Shown here: in pieces, positions 57,963 through 64,000 of the stretch | Layout of the letters: each line of letters opens with the position of its first letter | How positions within the stretch are numbered: the first letter of the stretch is position 1 | The notes under the pieces: model-generated | Told to the model about the DNA's origin: nothing | The model's database searches: none | What the model saw: only the letters and a program-made list of their open reading frames with translations | Made by a program: the position numbers and the translations under genes | Origin: Hyphomonadaceae bacterium | GTDB taxonomy: Bacteria; Pseudomonadota; Alphaproteobacteria; Caulobacterales; Aquidulcibacteraceae | Length of the DNA: 64,000 nucleotides | Assembly: GCA_016791445.1 (NCBI GenBank) | Contig: JAEUMP010000009.1 | Location: forward strand, 1 to 64,000 | Direction: 5' to 3'

Positions 57963-58757
57963 TCAGGGCCGATTGCCCTCCAGCGGCTCACGCGTCACCG
58001 AATAGCCGGCCTCCGCCGGGATGGTGAGGATCTGCTCGCCGTTCTCGACGACGATCTTTGGTTCCACCGTGACCACGCGCCGCGCACGCGACGCTTCGAT
58101 GGCGGCGTGTGCGCCTTTTGACTCGGCGAGCATTTCCACGTTGAGGCGCGTCGGGAAGATGATCGTGCGGCGCTTCTCGCGCGCCGCCGCAAGCGCATCC
58201 TCGGGACGGATCCAGCACGCATCGACCGCCTCGCGACCGTCGCACGCCGCAGCCTGCTCCGGCGGTGTTTCAGCTATATAAAACCAGGTATCGAACCGCT
58301 TCGGCATGCCAAGCGGCGTCACCCAGTGTGCGAAGGGCGTGAGCGCATCGAGCGCGAGCACGAGGCCGTGCGCGGTGATGGCGTCGAGGAACGGGTGCTC
58401 ACCCTTGTCGATGGCGGCGCGGAGCTTGCCGATTTCCTCCGTCTGCGCGGCCGCGATAAACGGCGCGCCCACGCCGCGCGCGCCGGCGGGACGCGCGAGC
58501 AGCACGCCCGACTCCTCGAACGCCTCGCGCACGGCGCAGATCTTCAAGGCGCACTGCACTGGATCGGGATCGTGGCCGTCGCAGTGGTCGATCCAGCGCG
58601 GATCGCTGTCGCCCTTGCTCGCCTTGCCGCCGGGAAAGACGAGCGCACCCGAGGCGAAGTCGATCTGGTGATGGCGTTCCACCATCAGGACCTCCAGTTC
58701 AGGCGCATCGCGCACGAGCAGGATGGTGGCCGCAGCCACCATGGACGGTGCGCTCAT
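57963..58757 (-). CDS. NUDT19-like Nudix hydrolase
   Basis: 264 residues. The Nudix box is split: FPGGKASKGD and then, after about 25 inserted residues, LKICAVREAFEESGVLL. The first-part Glu is Asp here. This spaced box and the C-terminal FDTWFYIAE resemble the peroxisomal NUDT19 group of CoA diphosphatases. Hydrolysis of CoA or acyl-CoA is inferred. Convergent with the Hpt gene. Confidence 0.85.
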   Translation of the reverse strand: MSAPSMVAAATILLVRDAPELEVLMVERHHQIDFASGALVFPGGKASKGDSDPRWIDHCDGHDPDPVQCALKICAVREAFEESGVLLARPAGARGVGAPFIAAAQTEEIGKLRAAIDKGEHPFLDAITAHGLVLALDALTPFAHWVTPLGMPKRFDTWFYIAETPPEQAAACDGREAVDACWIRPEDALAAAREKRRTIIFPTRLNVEMLAESKGAHAAIEASRARRVVTVEPKIVVENGEQILTIPAEAGYSVTREPLEGNRP

Positions 58758-58881
58758 GTCTTCTCTCCCCGCTTTCCGCCGGCCGACTTCTTGCCGGGTT
58801 CTTTACCGTGTTCCTTCCCCCGTTTCTTAAGCCCGCCGTGGTCAAATGCGAACTCCATTGAACAGGCCGGAAAGCCTTCGC

Positions 58882-59520
58882 ATGACTGTCGTCCCCTTTG
58901 TCCGCCCACAGCCGCGCGCCGCCGATGGCGTCACGATCATGCCCCGTCGCGACCTGCGCACTGGTGTTGTCGCGGCGGGCGTGGTGCGCGCGTGGGCACT
59001 GGAGGGTGACCTCGTGGACGCGCTCGTCGCCGGGCGCCGGGCATGGCGCGCAGCCGGCCACACCTCGCCGCTCGCGATCGTCCCCGCCTTCGAGCGCCTT
59101 GCCGACGCTGCGTCAGCTGGCGATCTCGCAGCGGAAATCCAGCTTAACGACATCTCCCCCCGGGCGGTGGACATCGAGGTGAGCGAACGCGATCTCGCAG
59201 GCCGCTCCATGGCGGGTATCGAGCGCCTGCGGGCGCGCGGTTTCGGCGTGGCGCTCGTGGTCGATCCCGATTGTCCGTTGCCACTTGGCGCGCGGGCCCG
59301 GTCGCTGTTCACGGAACTGCTGTTTCCGGCCCCCTCGCGCCTTGACCCATTCCTCGGCTGCGACGCGCTGGACCAGAGCCCGGTGGCGCGCCGCCTCTTC
59401 GCCGCGCGCGAGTGCGGACTGGTGGTCACGGCTGTCGGCGTAGGTGATCACACCTGGGCGCGCGCCCTGCTCTCGGCCGGTTTCGACCGCGGCGAAGGCC
59501 CCTTCGCGCCGAACTACTGA
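58882..59520 (+). CDS. Degenerate EAL-domain protein
   Basis: 212 residues from ATG 58882. The layout follows EAL phosphodiesterases: MPRRDLRTGVVAAGVV (where EAL has its substrate-side strand), DIEVSERDLAGR, RARGFGVALVVDPD, ECGLVVTAVGVGDHTWARAL and LLSAGFDRGEGPFAPNY. The EAL catalytic Glu-Ala-Leu and the metal-binding acidic residues are not visible, so c-di-GMP hydrolysis is unlikely. It is possibly a binding or regulatory protein. It is convergent with DUF2336, 3 bp away. Confidence 0.65.
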   Translation: MTVVPFVRPQPRAADGVTIMPRRDLRTGVVAAGVVRAWALEGDLVDALVAGRRAWRAAGHTSPLAIVPAFERLADAASAGDLAAEIQLNDISPRAVDIEVSERDLAGRSMAGIERLRARGFGVALVVDPDCPLPLGARARSLFTELLFPAPSRLDPFLGCDALDQSPVARRLFAARECGLVVTAVGVGDHTWARALLSAGFDRGEGPFAPNY

Positions 59521-59523
59521 GAT

Positions 59524-60666
59524 CTAGCTCGCGACGCGATCCGGCCGGGCGCCGACGGCGTCGAGCTTCTCCAGCAGATAGTCGAGATCGTCCTTCGGCA
59601 CGCTCTGGAAGAGCGTGAGCACGCGTTCGATCATGATCGAACGGAACCGGTCGCGATCATCCGCGCCATACGCGCTGCGATCGATCTGGTGGTAGACGTC
59701 CACAGCGGCGCGGAACGGCGGAAACAGTCGGCTCGGCAGCCCCGCCCGCTCGAAGATCGCCTTCAGGCCGAGCGGCCCGCCGTCATGGATCATCAGCCAC
59801 GCGCGTCCGTGCGGCAGGCCGGACAGCTCCGACAGCGCGTGCTCGACGAACTCGATGTGCCCCAGACACATTGCACGCATGATCAGGGACGGCGTGAGCC
59901 GCCCGTGCAGGTTCAGTTGCCCGATGAAGCGCGGCAGGTCGGCCTGGTGCATGGCCTGTTCGATCAGATCGACCGTGACGCGTTCGCGAGCGCTCGATGC
60001 AAGATCGATCGCCATCTGCGGCGGCAGCGCGTGGTGGTTCACTAGGTGATCGAACATCTCGCCCGTGACCATCGAGACGAGCTTCTCGGTGATGGCGATG
60101 GGCAGCGTCTTGCGGTGGATCATCGTTTCCACGATCGCCGGGCGATCGGCGAAGCGGTTGATGGCCGTCTCCAGTCCCTTCTGGTCGAAACTGGCGTTGT
60201 CGTTGGCGAGCGCACGCTCGACGGCGGCGGGCACGCCATAGTCGGCGATGGCGCCGGTGACGATGGTCGAGATCTTCTCGCGCGATGCGATGGCCACCTG
60301 CCGCGCCGGCGGCGCAGAGCGAAGGATTTCCACGAGATCGGTATCGGTCAGCGACGGCGACCCCTGCAGGATCGGCAGCGCGATGGAGTCCACGTCCTTC
60401 GCCAGCGTCATCGCGACGTCGCGCGGCAGTTTCGGCGAGTTCTTGAGCGCCACGGCGAGCGCCCGGCGCACGAGGACGGCCGCGTCCTCCAGCATCAGAC
60501 GCATGATCGCTTCTGCGTGCAGGCGTTCCTCAGGGGAAAGCTCTGACTGCTCGATGCTGCGGCAGATTTTGTGCGCCGCCTGACCGCGATCGGCCTCGGT
60601 CGGACCTTTCATCAGCGTACGGATGTCGGTGTCCGTGAGGCGCGCGCGCATGGTGACGACGGACAT
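59524..60666 (-). CDS. DUF2336 domain-containing protein
   Basis: 380 residues, all helical. LSPEERLHAEAIMRLMLEDA, VRRALAVALKNSPKLPRDVA and GSPSLTDTDLVEIL are typical of DUF2336, an alphaproteobacterial family of HEAT-like repeats found near signalling genes. Function unknown. A later ATG (residue 6) is also possible. It is divergent from the CoA transferase gene. Confidence 0.88.
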   Translation of the reverse strand: MSVVTMRARLTDTDIRTLMKGPTEADRGQAAHKICRSIEQSELSPEERLHAEAIMRLMLEDAAVLVRRALAVALKNSPKLPRDVAMTLAKDVDSIALPILQGSPSLTDTDLVEILRSAPPARQVAIASREKISTIVTGAIADYGVPAAVERALANDNASFDQKGLETAINRFADRPAIVETMIHRKTLPIAITEKLVSMVTGEMFDHLVNHHALPPQMAIDLASSARERVTVDLIEQAMHQADLPRFIGQLNLHGRLTPSLIMRAMCLGHIEFVEHALSELSGLPHGRAWLMIHDGGPLGLKAIFERAGLPSRLFPPFRAAVDVYHQIDRSAYGADDRDRFRSIMIERVLTLFQSVPKDDLDYLLEKLDAVGARPDRVAS

Positions 60667-60716
60667 GAATTACCCCGGGGGTGCTGGAATCTTACGGTTG
60701 CAGCGTCGGCTGAGTT

Positions 60717-60746
60717 CATTAACGAAGGCTTGAAAGCCGCATTAAC
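60717..60746. promoter_or_regulatory. Direct repeat CATTAAC in a divergent promoter region
   Basis: CATTAAC occurs at 60717-60723 and 60740-60746, 23 bp apart, inside the 107-bp spacer between DUF2336 and the CoA transferase. TTAAC resembles a half-site of the CtrA response regulator, but the spacing does not match the standard TTAA-N7-TTAA box, so it may be another regulator or chance. Confidence 0.3.
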
Positions 60747-60773
60747 AAACCGTTGTTCCGAGGAAGCTTGCCC

Positions 60774-61976
60774 ATGCTCGAAGGCATCAAGGTCGTCGAA
60801 TACGCCACCTATATCGCCGCCCCCGGTTGCGGCGGCATGATGGCCGACTGGGGCGCCGACGTGATCAAGGTCGAGCCGCCCGGCGGCGACCCGATCCGCA
60901 AGTTCTTCGATTCCATCGGCACGGAGTCCGCGCAGAACCCGGTCTTCGACATGGACAATCGCGGCAAGCGCTCCATCGTCCTCGACACCGCCGACCCCAA
61001 GGGCAAGGCGGTGCTGCAGAAGCTCGCGAGCGAAGCGGATGTGTTTCTCACCAATGTCCGCCCAGCCGGTCTCGCACGCGCAGGCCTCGACTACGACAGC
61101 TTGAAAACGCAGAACCCGCGCCTCGTCTATGCGAGCGTCACCGGCTACGGCCTCGAGGGCCCGGACATCGATCGCCCCGGTTTCGACGTGTCCGCGTTCT
61201 GGGCGCGGTCCGGGATGGCCACGCTGATGGCGCCGAAGGGCGTCGATCCCTTCGTCATTCGCACTGGCATGGGAGACCACATCACCTCGATGGCGACATG
61301 CGCGGGCGTGCTCGCGGCGCTCGTGGAACGCGCACGCACCGGCAAGGGCCGCCTCGTTGAAGCCTCGCTGCTGCGCGCGGCGAACTACGCGATGGCCTCG
61401 GACATGGCGATCACGCATGCCTTCGGAAAGGTCGCCTCCACGCGCCCACGTCCGCAATCGGTGCAGCCGCTTGGCAACTTCTTCCAGTCGAGCGACGGGA
61501 AATGGTTCGTGCTGGTGCCGCGCCAGGGCGACGCCGACTGGGCGCCGATCTGCCGCGCGCTCGGCGTCGAGCATCTTATCACCGACGAGCGCTTCACGAA
61601 ATCAAAGGCGCGCCGCCAGAACGGCCCCGAACTCGTGGGGCTCATCGATGAAGCGTTCGCACGCTACACCTTCGAGGAAATCGCCGCGCGTCTCGACGCC
61701 GAAAACCTTGCCTGGGCGCCCGCGCAGACAGCCGTTGAAGCCGCGCGCGATCCGCAGATGATCGCCGCGGGGGGCGTGGTGGATATTCCTCAGGCGGATG
61801 GAACGACGCGAAAGGCGCCGGGATCGCCGCTCCGGTTTCCGGGCGCCGACGATGGACCGAAGGGCCCCGCGCCCTCGCCCGGCGAACATACGCGTCGGGT
61901 GCTGGAACAGGCGGGCTACGACCGCGACGAAATCGAATCCCTGATCGCCAGCGGCGTGGCGCGCGAAGGCGTCTAG
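60774..61976 (+). CDS. CaiB/BaiF family CoA transferase
   Basis: 400 residues from ATG 60774 (GAGGAAGC upstream). YIAAPGCGGMMADWGADVIKVE, DMDNRGKRSIVLD, TNVRPAGLARAGLDYD and MGDHITSM (catalytic Asp168) fit class III CoA transferases, which move CoA between carboxylic acids. The substrate is unknown. Its TAG shares a palindromic CTAG with the convergent SLT gene. Confidence 0.93.
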   Translation: MLEGIKVVEYATYIAAPGCGGMMADWGADVIKVEPPGGDPIRKFFDSIGTESAQNPVFDMDNRGKRSIVLDTADPKGKAVLQKLASEADVFLTNVRPAGLARAGLDYDSLKTQNPRLVYASVTGYGLEGPDIDRPGFDVSAFWARSGMATLMAPKGVDPFVIRTGMGDHITSMATCAGVLAALVERARTGKGRLVEASLLRAANYAMASDMAITHAFGKVASTRPRPQSVQPLGNFFQSSDGKWFVLVPRQGDADWAPICRALGVEHLITDERFTKSKARRQNGPELVGLIDEAFARYTFEEIAARLDAENLAWAPAQTAVEAARDPQMIAAGGVVDIPQADGTTRKAPGSPLRFPGADDGPKGPAPSPGEHTRRVLEQAGYDRDEIESLIASGVAREGV

Positions 61977-62770
61977 TCGCGTCGTTGCACCTTGGCGTAG
62001 GCTGCGGCGGCGCGCAGCGGGTCGTTGTCGTCGCGTCGATCAGGCGCGATCAGATCGCTGGCGACGGCCCTGAACAAGGCGTCGAAGAAGGCGGCGATCG
62101 CAGGGCCGTGCTCCGGGTCCATCACATAGCGCTGGCCGCCGGCATCTGATGGCGCGCGCGCGCCCACGCCGGCGTCTGCATCGAGATCGAGGCGCTTGAG
62201 CAATTGTGCGGCGGAACGCGGCGCGCCGTCGCTGTAGAACAGCCCCTTGTTCGCCGCCGCTTCCCGCGGGAACAGCGCCGCCGCATTCGGTGCGCCACGT
62301 TCCGCAGCTTCGATCAGGCGCGCAGCGCCGCCCGGCCCCATCACGTGCGCCGCGTAGATTTCTCCCGCTGACGGCGCGCGCCCGATCTGTGCACGCAACG
62401 ACGCGGCGTTCTCGCGCGCGAGTTCACCAGCCATTCGCGCGCTGAGTTCGGGATCGTATCTCAGGTCAAGAATGGCCTTGCGCGTCTGCGCATCGCTCAC
62501 CCGCGGACGTCCTCCGCTGACATCGATGCGCGCGGCGAGAGCGCCGACGCCGTGGGCGGCGCCGTGTTTGCGCACCATGTCGAGCCAGGTGGACTCGATG
62601 AACTGGAAGAGCCCTGTCGCAGACGAAGTGCCCGCCTTGGCCGTCGCGTTGTAGCTGCTCTCGCGACGCGCCGTTTCCGCCAGCAGGCCGAAATCCACGC
62701 CCGTGGAGTCTGCCGCCCGCTGGAGAGCCTCGCGCACGTTCGGCGGAATGGACACCGGATTGATGCTCAT
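61973..62770 (-). CDS. Lytic transglycosylase-like (SLT) protein
   Basis: 265 residues from ATG 62770 (MSINPVSIPPNVREALQRAA); the long upstream frame is antisense to thiO and is rejected. The SLT motif TARRESSYN (catalytic Glu37) and ATGLFQFIESTWL are clear, followed by IYAAHVMGPGGAARL. No signal peptide is seen, a feature of flagellar or rod-type transglycosylases and of some secreted by other means. 25 bp downstream of thiO. Confidence 0.88.
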   Translation of the reverse strand: MSINPVSIPPNVREALQRAADSTGVDFGLLAETARRESSYNATAKAGTSSATGLFQFIESTWLDMVRKHGAAHGVGALAARIDVSGGRPRVSDAQTRKAILDLRYDPELSARMAGELARENAASLRAQIGRAPSAGEIYAAHVMGPGGAARLIEAAERGAPNAAALFPREAAANKGLFYSDGAPRSAAQLLKRLDLDADAGVGARAPSDAGGQRYVMDPEHGPAIAAFFDALFRAVASDLIAPDRRDDNDPLRAAAAYAKVQRRD

Positions 62771-62795
62771 GGCCCGGCCATGCACCGAGTCGGGT

Positions 62796-63965
62796 CTAGG
62801 AGGCGAAACGATCCGGCCCGAACCCACGCCAGACAGGCGCCACAGCCTCTCCCCGCGCCAGCGCCGCAATCGCTGCGCCGGTCGTCGGCCCCAGAAGCCA
62901 GCCATTGCGGCCGTGGCCGGCCGCGACGATGCAGCCCTCCGGGCCGTCGAACCCGACGATCGGCGCGCCGTCGGGCGACATGGGTCGCAACCCCACTGCG
63001 TGCACGCTGGCCCCGCCTTCGAAGCGCGCACCCGGCAAGGTGCGGCGAACCTCGAGATAGAGCGCGGCGAGCATGTCCGGATCGGGATCGAGATCGCTAC
63101 GTCCCAACTCGGATGTGGCCCCGAAGAGGAGGCGCTCTTCCTCGCGCCAGAAGTAGAGACGCGGCGTTCGGACCGTTTCAGCAAGATCAAAGGCGGCGGG
63201 CGGAATTGCGACGCCGATCATACCCTTTGCCGGTGCGATGCGTGCGAGCGATGGCGCCGTGCGCTGCAGCGCCTCCGATGCGAGTGCGCCGGTCGCGAGG
63301 ATGACGACGTCGGCTGGCAAGTTTCCGCCGTCGTCGAAGCTCACGCCTCGCACCTTGCCGCCCGACGAAGTCACTTCGGTCACGCTGCGACCGCGCAGAA
63401 TGGATGCGCCATAGGACAGCGCGATCTCGCCGAGCCGCGCAAGCGTCGGACGGGTCGCCGCGACGCCTTCATCGTGGATACGCGCGGACAGCTTCACCTT
63501 CGCGCCATAGACGCGCGCATCGAGATCGGACGGCAGGCCATCGTGCAGGTCAAAGCGCGCGCCGTTCCGCTTCGCGCGATCGGCCGCACGCTTCACGCGT
63601 GCGGCGTCGGCCTCGTCGTGCGCGAGCAGAAGCGCGCCGTCAAAGCGCACAAGTTCGGTGAGTTCGGGATCGGAGGCCGCCAGGGCGCGCCACGCCTTCA
63701 GTCCGTCGGCGCACAATTCGCTGAGGCGGCGATGGTGTCCCGGACCCTCGTGCAAGGCTTCCGAAAACGCACCGAGCATGCCGGCGGCGGCGAAGGAAGC
63801 GGCGCGCGGCGGACTGTCGAGGCTTGCAGGCGCCGCGTCTGCATCGACGACGACGACGTTGCCGCCGCGTCGGGCGATCTCGAGCGCGCAACACAACCCG
63901 ACAATGCCGGCGCCGACGACGACGACGCGCGGGCCCTGAATGCGACGTGGAGACGGCAACGACAT
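62796..63965 (-). CDS. thiO: Glycine oxidase ThiO (FAD-dependent)
   Basis: 389 residues of the DAO fold. VVVVGAGIVGLCCALEIARRG (FAD-binding, shown from residue 14), AAGMLGAFSEA, VILATGALASEAL and the C-terminal GHGRNGWLLGPTTG, typical of ThiO. It oxidises glycine to iminoglycine for ThiG. The presence of thiG and thiS in the same window supports the call, though they are 29 kb away. A related amino-acid oxidase cannot be excluded. Confidence 0.82.
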   Translation of the reverse strand: MSLPSPRRIQGPRVVVVGAGIVGLCCALEIARRGGNVVVVDADAAPASLDSPPRAASFAAAGMLGAFSEALHEGPGHHRRLSELCADGLKAWRALAASDPELTELVRFDGALLLAHDEADAARVKRAADRAKRNGARFDLHDGLPSDLDARVYGAKVKLSARIHDEGVAATRPTLARLGEIALSYGASILRGRSVTEVTSSGGKVRGVSFDDGGNLPADVVILATGALASEALQRTAPSLARIAPAKGMIGVAIPPAAFDLAETVRTPRLYFWREEERLLFGATSELGRSDLDPDPDMLAALYLEVRRTLPGARFEGGASVHAVGLRPMSPDGAPIVGFDGPEGCIVAAGHGRNGWLLGPTTGAAIAALARGEAVAPVWRGFGPDRFAS

Positions 63966-64000
63966 GGAATGCGCGGTTTAGGCGCGCGCGCGGCCGCGCT

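Overview
The window is high-GC DNA (about two thirds G+C by eye) that reads as a single chromosomal segment of an alphaproteobacterium. Marker arrangements point that way: murA-DUF2948-hisD-UPF0262-LMW phosphatase-maf-RNase-yacG, accB-accC-aat-DUF2155-mlaD-NDUFA12, rne next to amiC/mrcA/prfB, an M23 peptidase overlapping a bactofilin gene, and DUF2336/EAL-like genes. The best guess is a Caulobacterales/Hyphomonadaceae-type organism, inferred from gene content only. No phage, insertion sequence, integrase, CRISPR array or rRNA was seen. One tRNA gene (Thr, GGT) is present.

Layout. 0-1.8 kb is accessory: a truncated gene, a small AT-richer ORF, and an unknown basic protein bracketed by two long inverted repeats. 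1.8-11.3 kb is a long minus-strand block: outer-membrane barrel protein, HMG-CoA lyase, YacG, a second RNase E/G-family protein, Maf, an SDR where infA is often found, LMW phosphatase, UPF0262, HisD, DUF2948, MurA, a 45-residue basic protein and tRNA-Thr. 11.4-19 kb holds tyrS, an AsmA-like giant (DUF3971), a one-cysteine Bcp peroxiredoxin, and the M23/bactofilin envelope-shape pair with a clear terminator. 19-28 kb (minus) carries a membrane protein, an M19 dipeptidase, prfB with a programmed +1 frameshift, two orphan genes with dispersed repeats, PBP1A and an AMIN-domain amidase. 28.5-33 kb (plus) has RNase E, an M48 protease with TPRs and a DsbA-like oxidoreductase.

33-38.5 kb holds thiG/thiS, aroQ, accB, accC, aat, then DUF2155/MlaD/NDUFA12. 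38.6-41.5 kb is an intact 946-codon relative of the B12-dependent ribonucleotide reductase (NrdJ). It keeps the TSCPD domain and a four-Cys zinc-type tail but seems to have lost the catalytic Asn-Cys-Glu motif; this is the most unusual gene in the window. 41.6-46.8 kb holds a pentapeptide-repeat protein, Rsh/SpoT, RpoZ, FolK, a NYN-domain protein and a family-5-like uracil-DNA glycosylase. 46.9-50.6 kb encodes the inner-membrane part of a type I secretion system and a lipoprotein cytochrome c. 50.6-56.6 kb has an RND pump with its adaptor, a probable barrel protein and a class II aldolase. 56.7-60.7 kb has NAD kinase, a lone Hpt protein, a NUDT19-like Nudix enzyme, a degenerate EAL protein and DUF2336. 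60.8-64 kb ends with a CaiB-type CoA transferase, a small lytic transglycosylase-like protein and ThiO.

How the genes work together. Much of the window serves the cell envelope: MurA, PBP1A, amidase, M19 dipeptidase, M23 plus bactofilin, the SLT protein, AsmA-like and MlaD-like lipid transport, and the RND and T1SS exporters. Translation and RNA metabolism are the second theme (TyrS, RF2, tRNA-Thr, RNase E and its paralogue, Aat, Rsh, RpoZ). Thiamine thiazole synthesis is split between thiGS at 33-34 kb and thiO at 63 kb. Genes are very tightly packed: many 4-base ATGA/GTGA overlaps, and several convergent genes share palindromic CTAG or CTAA stop sequences. Family names come from remembered motifs and domain architecture; no database search was run.
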